64,000 nucleotides of DNA. Source: Roseovarius sp. MMSF_3350 (lineage in GTDB: Bacteria > Pseudomonadota > Alphaproteobacteria > Rhodobacterales > Rhodobacteraceae). The notes beneath the pieces are model-generated. The model worked only from the letters and a program-made list of their open reading frames with translations, made no database searches and was not told the DNA's origin. The position numbers were made by a program, and so were the translations under genes. Of this stretch, positions 7,581-16,679 are shown in pieces. Position 1 is the first letter of the stretch, and each line of letters starts with the position of its first letter. The stretch spans positions 124,001-188,000 of the forward strand of contig NZ_JASHIZ010000002.1 of assembly GCF_030733425.1 (NCBI RefSeq), in the 5' to 3' direction.

Positions 7581-9073
7581 GCTTGCTGACGAAAGACGAA
7601 TACCAGGCGATCGCCGCGGGCCTCGACCTGCCGAGCATGGCGTTCATCGATGGTGGTTACCGTTCCGCGATCTCGGGCCGGGTCTTCGCCACGGTGAATC
7701 CGGCGACGGGCGAGGAGCTTGCGCAGGTCGCGTCCTGTGGCGCTGAAGACGTGGATTTCGCCGTCGCGAAGGCGCGCGAGGCCTTCGAGGATGGCCGCTG
7801 GTCGCGGCTGCACCCGTCGGAACGCAAGGACGTGCTGATCCGGCTCGCGAAGCTGATGACCAGAAATGCCCGCGAACTGGCGGTGATGGAGAGCCTCGAC
7901 AGCGGAAAGACCATCTACGACTGCGAGACCGTGGATGTGCCCGAGACCATCCACTGCATCAAGTGGCACGCGGAGCTGATTGATAAGATCTACGATCAGG
8001 TCGCCCCGGCCTCGGACGATCACATCGCCCTGGTCGTGCGGGAACCGATCGGTGTGGTGGGCCTTGTCCTGCCGTGGAACTTCCCGCTGCTGATGATGGC
8101 GTGGAAGATCGCGCCCGCACTGGCGGCCGGCTGTTCCATCGTGCTGAAGCCTGCCGAGGAAACGCCGCTCACCGCGCTGCGGCTCGCCGAACTGGCGGCC
8201 GAGGCGGGGCTGCCGCGCGGGGTGCTCAACGTCCTGCCGGGCGGCGGCGCGGAGGTGGGCGAGCCGATCGGGCGGAACATGGACATCGACATGGTCTCCT
8301 TCACCGGCTCGACGGTCACCGGCAAGCGCTTCCTCGGCTATTCCGCGGAAAGCAACGCCAATGAAGTCGTGCTCGAGATGGGCGGCAAGAATCCCGCGGT
8401 CGTGATGGAGGATGCCGACAATCTGGACCGGGTGGCCGCGCATGTGGTCAACGGCGCCTTCTGGAACATGGGCGAGAACTGCTCGGCCGCCTCCCGCCTG
8501 ATCGTGCACGCGGACATCAAGGCGGAGCTTCTGGATCGCATCGCGCACCACGCCAGGCAGTGGAACACCGGCGATCCGCTGGATCCGGAAGTCCGGCTGG
8601 GCGCGCTCGTCTCACAGGCGCATTTCAGGAAGGTCTGCGGATATCTTGAACAGGCCGAGACGGTGGTGCTCGGCGGAAAGGCGGAAAACGGCTTTGTCGA
8701 GGCAACCGTGGTCGAGGTGGCGTCCAGCGACGACGCGCTGGCCCGCGAGGAGATCTTCGGGCCGGTCCTTTCGGTCATCACCGTCGGCAGCTTCGACGAG
8801 GCGATCCGGGTGGCCAACGATACCGACTTCGGACTGGCGGCCTCGCTCTTCACGGCCAATGCAAAGCGGGCGATCCGGGGGGCACGGATGCTGCGGGCCG
8901 GGACCGTGACCGTGAACAGCTTCGGCGAGGGCGACATCTCCACCCCCTTCGGCGGCTACAAGCAGTCGGGCTTCGGCGGGCGGGACAACTCCATTCACGC
9001 GCACGACCAGTACACGCAACTGAAAACGATCTGGATCGACCTCTCCGACGACGAAGACGAGGCCGTCGATTGA
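7577..9073 (+). CDS. NAD(P)-dependent aldehyde dehydrogenase
   Basis: A 498-residue aldehyde dehydrogenase of normal length. The conserved Glu (~267, VLEMGGKNPAVV) and catalytic Cys (~302, GENCSAASR) are both present, as are the NAD-binding segments LPWNFPLLMMAWKIAPAL and FTGSTVTGK. Overall it resembles PuuC-type gamma-aminobutyraldehyde and related semialdehyde dehydrogenases. It overlaps the DapA-like gene upstream and the FAD oxidoreductase downstream. In this context it should oxidise the aldehyde released earlier in the pathway to a carboxylate. Confidence 0.92.
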   Translation: MSLLTKDEYQAIAAGLDLPSMAFIDGGYRSAISGRVFATVNPATGEELAQVASCGAEDVDFAVAKAREAFEDGRWSRLHPSERKDVLIRLAKLMTRNARELAVMESLDSGKTIYDCETVDVPETIHCIKWHAELIDKIYDQVAPASDDHIALVVREPIGVVGLVLPWNFPLLMMAWKIAPALAAGCSIVLKPAEETPLTALRLAELAAEAGLPRGVLNVLPGGGAEVGEPIGRNMDIDMVSFTGSTVTGKRFLGYSAESNANEVVLEMGGKNPAVVMEDADNLDRVAAHVVNGAFWNMGENCSAASRLIVHADIKAELLDRIAHHARQWNTGDPLDPEVRLGALVSQAHFRKVCGYLEQAETVVLGGKAENGFVEATVVEVASSDDALAREEIFGPVLSVITVGSFDEAIRVANDTDFGLAASLFTANAKRAIRGARMLRAGTVTVNSFGEGDISTPFGGYKQSGFGGRDNSIHAHDQYTQLKTIWIDLSDDEDEAVD

Positions 9074-10410
9074 TCGCCCATCGTGCCCGGCGTCTGCCAG
9101 TCCAACTCGGGCCGGCGGCGTGGAACACGATCCTCGGGCCGCAGCCCCCGGCGCGTATGCTGGAGGGCGACCGCACCGCGGATTTCGTCGTGGTCGGCGC
9201 AGGCTTCGCCGGTCTTTCGGCGGCACGGCGCCTCTTGCAGCTTCAACCCGGTGCGCGGATCGTGATGCTCGAAGCCGGGCGCGTTGCCGAAGGTGCTGCG
9301 GGCCGGAACTCCGGCTTCATGATCGACCTGCCGCATGACCTGCAGTCCGATGACTACGCGGGCGAGGGAGATGACCGGGTTATGATCGACCTCAACCGTC
9401 ACGCGATCCGGTTCGCGGGCGAGGCGGTCGAGGAATACGGGATCGACCGGAACTTCTTTGACCGGGCAGGGAAGGTGAACGGCGCGGTGAGCGCGGCCGC
9501 CGAAGCCCATAACGCCAGCTATGAAAGCCATCTCCGCACGCTCGGCGAAAGCTGCGAGATGCTCGACGCACAAGCCATGCGCGAGATGACCGGGTCCGGC
9601 CACTACCGCTCCGGCCTCTATTCGCCCGGCACGGTAATGCTCCAACCCGCCGGCTACATCCGCGGCCTGGTGGCGGGCTTGCGTGAACAGGGCGTGGACA
9701 TCTGCGAAGAAACGCCGGGCACCGGGTTCGAGCGCGTCGGGTCAGACTGGCAGGTGCAGACACCCCGCGGCACGATCACCACGCCGCGGGTCATCCTGAC
9801 AGTCAACGGCCACCTCGAAAGCTTCGGGTTCGAGACGGGACGGCTCATGCAGCTCTTCCTCTACGCCGTGATGACCCCGGAGCTGGATGAAGCGGCGCTG
9901 AAGCGACTTGGCGGGAAGCCAAGATGGGGGATCACGCCGGCAGACCCGATGGGCACGACGGTGCGCCGGATCGACAGCGGACAGGGCGGCAACAGGCTGG
10001 TTGTGCGCACCTGCGCGACGCTGCGCCCGAACATGCGACCGACAAGCGCCGACCTCGCCCATGCCGCCCGGGCCATGCGCCGCAAGTTCGATCAGCGGTT
10101 TCCGCAACTCGCCGGGATGGAGATGGAGCACGCCTGGGCCGGACATCTCTGCCTTACCCTGAACGGCGTCTCGGTGACGCGGCAGCTCGATGACGGCATC
10201 TACTCGGGCTGTGTCCAGAATGGCCTTGGCACGACCCGCGGCACCCTTACCGGCATTGCAGCGGCAGAAATGTCTGTGGGGCAGACAAGCTTTGTCACCG
10301 AGCATTTCGGAGCCGAGGAGCGGCCGAGACGCCTCCCCCCACAGCCGTTTCGGCAGATCGGGGCGAACGCGGTGCTGCGGCTGAAGGAGTGGCGCGCGCG
10401 GGAGGAGTGA
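9070..10410 (+). CDS. FAD-dependent oxidoreductase (DAO/PuuB-like)
   Basis: A 446-residue DAO-fold flavoenzyme. The FAD dinucleotide motif is at residues ~38-56 (FVVVGAGFAGLSAARRLL) and the AGRNSGFM segment follows. These enzymes oxidise secondary or primary amines such as D-amino acids, sarcosine or gamma-glutamylputrescine. The best start is TTG at 9070, overlapping the stop codon of the aldehyde dehydrogenase, which implies translational coupling; the next ATG would remove the FAD motif. It is last in the GntR-led operon and convergent with the SDR pseudogene. The likely substrate is an N-methylated or cyclic amino acid linked to the nearby MttB homologue. Confidence 0.88.
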   Translation: MIAHRARRLPVQLGPAAWNTILGPQPPARMLEGDRTADFVVVGAGFAGLSAARRLLQLQPGARIVMLEAGRVAEGAAGRNSGFMIDLPHDLQSDDYAGEGDDRVMIDLNRHAIRFAGEAVEEYGIDRNFFDRAGKVNGAVSAAAEAHNASYESHLRTLGESCEMLDAQAMREMTGSGHYRSGLYSPGTVMLQPAGYIRGLVAGLREQGVDICEETPGTGFERVGSDWQVQTPRGTITTPRVILTVNGHLESFGFETGRLMQLFLYAVMTPELDEAALKRLGGKPRWGITPADPMGTTVRRIDSGQGGNRLVVRTCATLRPNMRPTSADLAHAARAMRRKFDQRFPQLAGMEMEHAWAGHLCLTLNGVSVTRQLDDGIYSGCVQNGLGTTRGTLTGIAAAEMSVGQTSFVTEHFGAEERPRRLPPQPFRQIGANAVLRLKEWRAREE

Positions 10411-10438
10411 AGGCTATGCTACCCACCGTTTAACGGAT

Positions 10439-11174
10439 TCACGGCAGACACAACTGCACCATTCGTCCCCCGTCCACCGTGTAGACCTGCCCAGTGATGA
10501 ACCCGCTTTCCTCTGCTGCAAGGAAGGCGACAAGGGCGGCAACCTCCTCGGGACGCCCCGTCCGTCCCACGGGATGGATGCGCCCCAGCCCCGCACGGAA
10601 GGCCTCCGCATCGCCGGCGGCACCGACCATCCCCGCATTCAGCTCCGTCTCGATCCAGCCCGGGGCCACGGCGTTGCAGCGGATGCCCTCGGCCCCGTGA
10701 TCCACAGCGACAGACCGGGTCAGTCCGTGCAGCCCGGCCTTGGAGGCGGAATAGGCGGCGTGGTTCGGGTTGCTCCCCAGCCCCTCGATGGAACCGACAT
10801 TGACGATGGTGCCACGGGTCGACCGAAGATGTGGAAGCGCGGGCACGGATCGTCACGAAGGGTGCGGTCAGGTTGACCGTGAGGGTGCGCTGCCAGTCCT
10901 CGACAGTCATATCCTCGACCCGCGCCTCTTGCATCATGCCGGCGCTGTTGACCAGCACGTCGAGGCGCCCTGCGCGCGCTATTACCTCTTCGACCGCCGC
11001 GGCCGGGCCTTGCGGGTCCAGAAGGTCCATCGCGACAGAGTCGAACTCAGGATCGTCGCGCCGTTGTGCCGTGAAGACTTTTGCGCCTTCCTCGGCCAGG
11101 CGCCGGGCGATGGCCTGCCCGATACCACTGCGCCCGCCGGTAACCAGCGTGACCTTCTCCTCGAAACGTTTCAT
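10439..11174 (-). pseudogene. Short-chain dehydrogenase/reductase, single-base frameshift
   Basis: Two adjacent frames together encode one complete ~244-residue SDR. The first (from ATG 11174) has the NAD motif VTGGRSGIGQAIA and NSAGMM. The second has VNVGSIEG, the catalytic YSASK and the C-terminal GGRMVQLCLP. The break is at a G run at 10841-10843. Removing one G joins ...VTIRA directly to ALPHLRSTRGTIVNVGS. It is either a recent pseudogene or a sequence error, because nothing else is damaged. It lies downstream of the MttB gene on the same strand. Confidence 0.85.
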
Positions 11175-11240
11175 GCTGTCGGTATGCCCGGCATCATCCA
11201 AGGCCCGCAAGGCCTGTTTGCCGTCTTTGACCGCAACCTT

Positions 11241-12797
11241 TCAGTACTCCTGGTTGAGCGCATCGACCGCGGGTATCTCGCGCTCGCGTCGTGCGATGTA
11301 ATCGAGCAGGGCTTCGTTTTTCGCTTCGTCCAACGCAGGCTCCTGATATTCGCTCAGCAGTTTCAGGGCGAATTCAAGGGCGCGCTGTGTGATCTCCTTC
11401 GAGCCGTCGGCCACCCACTGCTCGATCGAGTTGTTGTCGAACAACTCCGGCATGAAATAGGCCGTCTGGAAGTTCTCCTGCGTATGCGGATGACCGAGGT
11501 AGTGCCCGCCGGGGCCGACATCCGGAATGGCTGCCAGCGCCTGGTCGAAATCGTCCCACTTCGGCCCTTCGGCCATCCGGTAGGCCATCGCGCATTGTTC
11601 GGCATCCACCACGAACTTGGCGACCGAGCAATGCATGCCCGCCTCGTTCCAGCCCGCGCTGTGCCAGATGTAGTTCGCGCCCGCGTGCATCACCGCCGAC
11701 AGCGTCGTGGCGCTCTCGTAACCCGCTTGGGCGTCGAAGGTCTTCGCTCCGCCGAGGTTGCTCGAGGTCCGCCATGGCACACCGTAGAACCGGGCCATCT
11801 GGCCGATCATGAAGTTCATGAGGCTGATCTCGGGCGTGCCGGCCATCGGTGCGCCAGACTTCATCGACACCGTCGACAGGTAATGCCCATAGATCGCCGG
11901 TGCGCCCTTGCGGATGACCTGGGTGTAGGCCAGCGCGCTGAGCGCCTCTGCGTTGAGTTGCGCCACCGAAGCAGCCACCGAGGCCGGTGTATTGGCGCCG
12001 ACCAGTACGAAGGGCGAGCAGAGCACTGGTTGTTTGCGCCGGCAGAAGGCCCGCATCGCGCCGAGCATCGTCTCGTCCCAGACGAGGGGAGAATTGCCGT
12101 TGCAGTTGCCGGTGGTGACAGGATGGGTGTCCATGAACTCCTCGCCAAAGAGGATCGCGCACATCTCCATGACGTCCTCGGCGTTTCTGGGCGATGTCGT
12201 CATGCCCATGAACATCTTGTCCGAATGCTTCATCGACGAATAGGTGATGCGCAGGTGCCGCTGGCTGATCGGATGGTCGTAGGGCTCCACGATATGATGC
12301 GCGGTCGAATGCAGCGCCGGGCTCATGTGGCTGAGCTTGTGAAACATGGCGAGATCGTCGAGCGTCGGGTTCCGCCGGACATCGTCCAGGTCCCGCAAGT
12401 AGGGCGCCCCTGTCATCGGCACGAACACCGAGTGGCGCCCGCCAAGACGCACGTTGTGCGCAGGATTGCGGGCATGATAGGTGAATTCCGAGGGGATCGA
12501 CGCTATCAGCTCTCGAACCAGTCCGCGGTCGAGGTAGACGCGCTCGCCGTCGACCCTGGCGCCCACCTCCTTCCAGTCTCGGAGCGCGATGTCATCGCGG
12601 AACACGACGCCGACCGTCTCCAAGATGTCCATGGAAGCATTATCGATCTTCTCGACATGCTCTGGGTCCATCACCTCGCATTGCGGAAGCCGGTTGGTCA
12701 GCCCCGGAAGCATCGCAAGATCGCGTGTCGCACGCAGTGTGCGCCTGGCGGAGCGCCCCCCAGCGCGGAAACGGGTCCTGGTGGATTCTATGTTCAT
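11241..12797 (-). CDS. Trimethylamine-methyltransferase (MttB/COG5598) family protein, non-pyrrolysine
   Basis: A 518-residue MttB-superfamily TIM-barrel protein. The frame is open throughout, with no internal amber codon, so it is the non-pyrrolysine type. Recognisable stretches include HPVTTGNCNGNSPLVWDE, SGAPMAGTPEISLMNF and the ...GGHYLGHPHTQENFQTAYFMPEL tail. Characterised non-pyrrolysine relatives demethylate glycine betaine, proline betaine or carnitine; many marine alphaproteobacterial ones are uncharacterised. ATG 12797 has GAGGAGG about 10 nt upstream, and longer frames add non-family residues. It is followed after 66 bp by the SDR pseudogene. No corrinoid protein gene is adjacent. 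Confidence 0.88.
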   Translation of the reverse strand: MNIESTRTRFRAGGRSARRTLRATRDLAMLPGLTNRLPQCEVMDPEHVEKIDNASMDILETVGVVFRDDIALRDWKEVGARVDGERVYLDRGLVRELIASIPSEFTYHARNPAHNVRLGGRHSVFVPMTGAPYLRDLDDVRRNPTLDDLAMFHKLSHMSPALHSTAHHIVEPYDHPISQRHLRITYSSMKHSDKMFMGMTTSPRNAEDVMEMCAILFGEEFMDTHPVTTGNCNGNSPLVWDETMLGAMRAFCRRKQPVLCSPFVLVGANTPASVAASVAQLNAEALSALAYTQVIRKGAPAIYGHYLSTVSMKSGAPMAGTPEISLMNFMIGQMARFYGVPWRTSSNLGGAKTFDAQAGYESATTLSAVMHAGANYIWHSAGWNEAGMHCSVAKFVVDAEQCAMAYRMAEGPKWDDFDQALAAIPDVGPGGHYLGHPHTQENFQTAYFMPELFDNNSIEQWVADGSKEITQRALEFALKLLSEYQEPALDEAKNEALLDYIARREREIPAVDALNQEY

Positions 12798-13409
12798 GGC
12801 TGTGCCTCCTCGTTGGAGAGACACTGACTCACCTCCAGCGGCGAGTTGCGGACGATTCCGAAATGTCGGTGCGAGAAACGACATGCTCGCACTGCACGAA
12901 GCCGGCGGACAAGATTTCGACGATACGCAAAGATCGGACGTTCGAACCAAGCGCAGAGAAAGTCCGGACACCGCCCTAGGTGCTCTTCGCTGCGCCCGCG
13001 AACTGCGCCCGTCTTCGTCCGACAATCCACTGGACTTGCTTTCCGTTTCGAGCGGTAGTGCCCTCGCTCGCAGTCCCTATTCGCGCACGCGTCGCGGTTG
13101 TTGTGGAACTTAAAGCTACGCTACCTGCGTTAATGACTTCGCTTTCTGGGTCGTCATATCCCCATGACCATCTCTTCGAGATCGACCCGCGCGCCGCGTA
13201 CCGGCCATACACTCGGACCTATTCATGTCGCACCCGAAACTAGTCTTCATCGCACTTGGCGCTTTTGTAGTAATCACCAGTTCCCGACTGGGATCATGCC
13301 GGAATTGGTCACATTGGTCAGTTCTCGCGACGCTGAGACCGCTTAGGCGCGGCGCTTGCAAATTCCGTTCTGACGGCCCGCCCCGTTACCACCGCGTTCT
13401 CGACGGTCT
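12798..13409. other. Intergenic, no gene seen
   Basis: 612 bp upstream of the MttB gene and downstream of the membrane-protein operon. It should hold the MttB promoter. Open frames on both strands lack domains or ribosome-binding sites. No repeat or RNA gene is recognised. Confidence 0.4.
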
Positions 13410-15005
13410 CTACCAATCGCCCGATGGGATCTCGAAAAGGCGGAACATCTTATTGCTGGCAACCAGGTTCAACTGCGGGAAACCCGGCCCTGGTCCGCCC
13501 GGTTCCGTGAACCAGAGCAGCGCGTCGAATTTCTGCGGCCACCCGTGGTAGAAGTCATCTTGGATGCCATCCGACGTGGCGGTCGTCGGCGGATCGTGGC
13601 GAGCCCCGTGCACAAGCTGGTTTCGGTCGAGCGGCCAGGCTTGGGGTCGGTGCGGCGGCATCGTGCGCGCGTTGACGCCGACAGGCGAGGTGTTGGTGAA
13701 CAGGTTCGCTACGTAACCATCGGTCTCGATCACGACTAAGGCTGGCGCATGCTGCAGGCGATAGACGTCCCGCGTTAAGGAATCCCTTCCGATGAGCACG
13801 CGCGCGCCCTCCGGCAGTTCGGCAACCGCCGCCCGGATCTCTCCTTGCGTGCGGTCGAGATCAGCCATTCTGTCATGGACGAAGACTTGCTGGAGCGCAA
13901 AGAGGCCCAAGAAGGCCGCGCACAAGGGGACCGCGCGAGACCGTCCAGCCGGGGTCAGGGAAGCGCCGGCCAGCAGGATCGCCACCGGAATTGCCCCGAA
14001 TCGGATATGCAGGAACGAGATCCCCAGAAAGGCCGCAGGGACTGCCAAGACGAGCAGGACGCTTGCAAGGAAGACAGGCCGCAGCGAGGGCGCCAACGTC
14101 ATCCAGCCACGGCGGAACGCAATCACCAGCAGCAGGCCGACGCAGACGAACAGCGATTTCCCCTCGACCGAGACATGCGAGCTGTCGTAATCGAAAGGCG
14201 CCACGAATGCCTCCAGGCGACTCTGCAAGCCACCGAAGCCGGCGATCTCCGTGTCCAGGCCCGTCAGCCGGTCCGGAAAGCTCGCCGCGAACAGCACGAG
14301 CGGTACAACGGCGATCAGCCCGTCGCGCAAGATCAAGCGGGTGGCGAACTGCGGAAGTCGCCCGCGCGCGCTGGCCGCGAACTGGCCAATTTCATAGGCC
14401 AGCATCAGGAAGCCGAACAGCAAGAAGCCAAGGATATGGCTGAAGAAAAGCACGGGCATCAGGAGCACGAATAGCGCGGTGCGGCGCCATCCCGGGCGCA
14501 GCCAGATCCACAGGGCGAGCAGGCAAAGGGCCAGCCCGGACGAAAAGACGAAGTTGATGAAGCCCCACGCCAGCGGTTTGCCGTAGATCAGCAGGACAGC
14601 TGCTGCCACGGGAAGGCCGACGCGTCCCGTAGTCACTAACGAAAGGAGCGCCACACCGAGCGGCAGCATCGCTACGGACAGGACGTTGAACAGCGCTCCC
14701 GCAGAATAGGGATCCATCACCGCCATGAGGGGGCGCATGAACAGATCCATAGCCAGATCCGGATAGATGCCCCATTCGACCGTGAAATGCTCCTGCAAGG
14801 CCGCAGATCCGGCGAGGCGGTGCTCGATGTAAACGCGCGCCAGATGGTTTGGGTAATCGCCGGAAATGCCCAGCGGGTACAGAAGCATCGGCGACAGCGC
14901 CGCACCCAGTACGGCGAGCAGAAAGATCGGCCGGATCCAAGCGGATACGAGCATCGCGGGCATGTAGCCTCCAGGGCCGACGCGGAATGTTTCGGACACG
15001 TTCAT
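13410..15005 (-). CDS. Polytopic membrane protein, possible GT-C type glycosyltransferase
   Basis: A 531-residue protein with roughly a dozen hydrophobic segments and a soluble C-terminal part of ~150 residues. A conserved-looking loop, LGISGDYPNHLARVYIEHRL, follows the first membrane segment; an acidic residue there is usual in GT-C glycosyltransferases that use polyprenyl-phosphate sugars. ATG 15005 has GGAGG 8 nt upstream. It ends an operon with a GT2 transferase, a SAM methyltransferase and a flippase-like protein. The GT-C idea rests on topology, this loop and operon context. I do not recognise a specific family. Confidence 0.75.
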   Translation of the reverse strand: MNVSETFRVGPGGYMPAMLVSAWIRPIFLLAVLGAALSPMLLYPLGISGDYPNHLARVYIEHRLAGSAALQEHFTVEWGIYPDLAMDLFMRPLMAVMDPYSAGALFNVLSVAMLPLGVALLSLVTTGRVGLPVAAAVLLIYGKPLAWGFINFVFSSGLALCLLALWIWLRPGWRRTALFVLLMPVLFFSHILGFLLFGFLMLAYEIGQFAASARGRLPQFATRLILRDGLIAVVPLVLFAASFPDRLTGLDTEIAGFGGLQSRLEAFVAPFDYDSSHVSVEGKSLFVCVGLLLVIAFRRGWMTLAPSLRPVFLASVLLVLAVPAAFLGISFLHIRFGAIPVAILLAGASLTPAGRSRAVPLCAAFLGLFALQQVFVHDRMADLDRTQGEIRAAVAELPEGARVLIGRDSLTRDVYRLQHAPALVVIETDGYVANLFTNTSPVGVNARTMPPHRPQAWPLDRNQLVHGARHDPPTTATSDGIQDDFYHGWPQKFDALLWFTEPGGPGPGFPQLNLVASNKMFRLFEIPSGDW

Positions 15006-15009
15006 CGAT

Positions 15010-15945
15010 CTATCCTCCATTCCGGATCGCGGTGCCAGGCAGGTCCGATGCATTCGCCAGAAGAGAGAACCACAGATCACCTAGCGTGGTCACCAGACGC
15101 GTGAGAAGCGCGAGGGCCAGGGCGGTTGGTGCCGCAACCGTTGCAGCCACGAGATACAGAAAAACTGCTTCGCGCACGCCGATTCCGCCGGGGGCGCCGG
15201 GAACCAAGAAGCCGGCGATCCAGCCCACGAGGTAGGCTGCGGCGATAACGGGCAGGTCGGCCGGCCCGGTGGCGTTCATCGCCGCCGCTATCCCAGCGAC
15301 CAGGGCAGCGCTCGCCGCGAAGAATGCGATTTCGAGCGCGGCCATCGCAGTGAGCGACGTCGCCGCAACGCCCAGACGACGGGCCACCGCCACGATCACC
15401 GCCGCCGCAAAGCCGGCGAGGATGAGCCCCAGCGCCGCTGCGGCTGGCGTCAATTCGACAGTTCCAAGCGCGCCGAATAGGTCGCGGGAGAGGTCGCCGG
15501 ACCCATACGGGCCCGACAGCGCTAAGGCGATCAGGGCGACGCCCCCAGCCGCTAGCGGCAGCGCCACAATCTCCACCGCCGTAGCCACAAGGGCGCTGCG
15601 ATGGCTCCATCCCGCCCGGCGCGCCATCAACTGCCGCCCGCCGAAGTGGAAGACGTTTCCAGGCAGGTATTTCAGGACGTTGCAACGGGCGTAGATGATC
15701 ACGGCCGCCCTGGAGACGAACGCTGCGTCGTCACCCTCGCGAAGCACACAGCTCCACGCTGCGGCCGGCAGAGTCAGAAGGACGGCATAGCCGAGGGATG
15801 CGCCAAGCGCGAGCGCCAGCTGGCCTGGCTCGGCCGCGATTTGCAGGGCTTCCGGGCCGAACAGCATCAGTTCCCGCAGCAGAAGGCAGAAAGAAAGCAC
15901 GACCAGCCCTGCGCCGAGCCAGCGAAGCCACGTCCGCATGCTCAT
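15010..15945 (-). CDS. LPG-synthase-TM/UPF0104-like integral membrane protein
   Basis: A 311-residue protein with about eight hydrophobic helices and the signatures of the lysylphosphatidylglycerol-synthase transmembrane family: RCNVLKYLPGNVFHFGGRQLMARRAG and PGAPGGIGVREAVFLYLVA. Such proteins without a catalytic domain are often partners of polyprenyl-sugar glycosyltransferases and are proposed flippases. Its ATG overlaps the upstream methyltransferase stop (ATGA), and 4 bp separate it from the next gene, so the operon is tight. Transport function is inferred. Confidence 0.85.
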   Translation of the reverse strand: MSMRTWLRWLGAGLVVLSFCLLLRELMLFGPEALQIAAEPGQLALALGASLGYAVLLTLPAAAWSCVLREGDDAAFVSRAAVIIYARCNVLKYLPGNVFHFGGRQLMARRAGWSHRSALVATAVEIVALPLAAGGVALIALALSGPYGSGDLSRDLFGALGTVELTPAAAALGLILAGFAAAVIVAVARRLGVAATSLTAMAALEIAFFAASAALVAGIAAAMNATGPADLPVIAAAYLVGWIAGFLVPGAPGGIGVREAVFLYLVAATVAAPTALALALLTRLVTTLGDLWFSLLANASDLPGTAIRNGG

Positions 15946-16679
15946 GCGGCGAACCTGTGGTTTGCTTGCCCGGGACGGCACAGGAGAGCGGTGTCATCGC
16001 GATAGGGCAGGCACGGCTTCAGGCCGCGCAGATGCCTAACGTCGAGGTTGCAAGACGCGAGCGCGGCGCGGTACCGGGCGCGGTGTGGGTCGTCGAACAC
16101 GATGAGGCCATCAGGTGCTAGGCGATCGTGGGCATGGTCGAGGCAGGCCGCCCGGCTGCGACCGTCGATCACGATAAGGTCGAATGTCCCAGTCACCTCG
16201 TCTATTTCGCGGACGTAGTCGGCAAAGTCCACGGCGGCATAGCCGCGGCGACCGGAAGGCGCCTCGGCGATCGCGGCGTGGCGCGGCGTCGGCGGGATGG
16301 CGCGGAGGCGAACATTGGGAACGTCGGCCAACTGCATGCGCATAACCTCAGCCCAGGACGGGTCGTGCTCGACTGAATGAACCTCGGCGGCACGCCGCGC
16401 GAGCCAGACGGTGCTTGCGCCGCTGCCATACTCGAACACCCGAGCTCGTGGCCGTGCAGCCAGATGGGCTGCAACGGCGTCCTGAGCAGCGAACGTCCAC
16501 CAGCACAAATCCAAAGCGACGAGACCCTCGACCCGGTAGATTTCGAACAGCGTCCTCAGCCAGAGCGCGCGCTGATGCTCTCGACCACGAGCCTCGAGCC
16601 AATTGAGGAGCCCAAGCCTCTCGGCGAGGGGCCGCGCACTGTGGAGCGTGTGCGTGTAGGCTTCAGCAAGCAGTTGCAT
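15942..16679 (-). CDS. Class I SAM-dependent methyltransferase
   Basis: A 245-residue protein with the SAM-binding motif VFEYGSGASTVWLARRA at residues ~81-97. Next come an acidic strand end (VEHDPSW) and FDLIVIDGRSR / LIVFDDPHRARY around residues 155-205. This is the core of a Rossmann methyltransferase; the acceptor is unknown. The start at 16679 overlaps the upstream GT2 gene by 17 bp. Within this operon it most plausibly methylates a sugar or lipid-linked glycan. Confidence 0.8.
   Translation of the reverse strand: MQLLAEAYTHTLHSARPLAERLGLLNWLEARGREHQRALWLRTLFEIYRVEGLVALDLCWWTFAAQDAVAAHLAARPRARVFEYGSGASTVWLARRAAEVHSVEHDPSWAEVMRMQLADVPNVRLRAIPPTPRHAAIAEAPSGRRGYAAVDFADYVREIDEVTGTFDLIVIDGRSRAACLDHAHDRLAPDGLIVFDDPHRARYRAALASCNLDVRHLRGLKPCLPYRDDTALLCRPGQANHRFAA

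Noticed and set aside
10770-12827. 685-codon plus-strand open frame
   Set aside because: It is antisense to the MttB gene and SDR pseudogene. The product is His/Arg-rich with no family features, so it is a shadow of the real genes.
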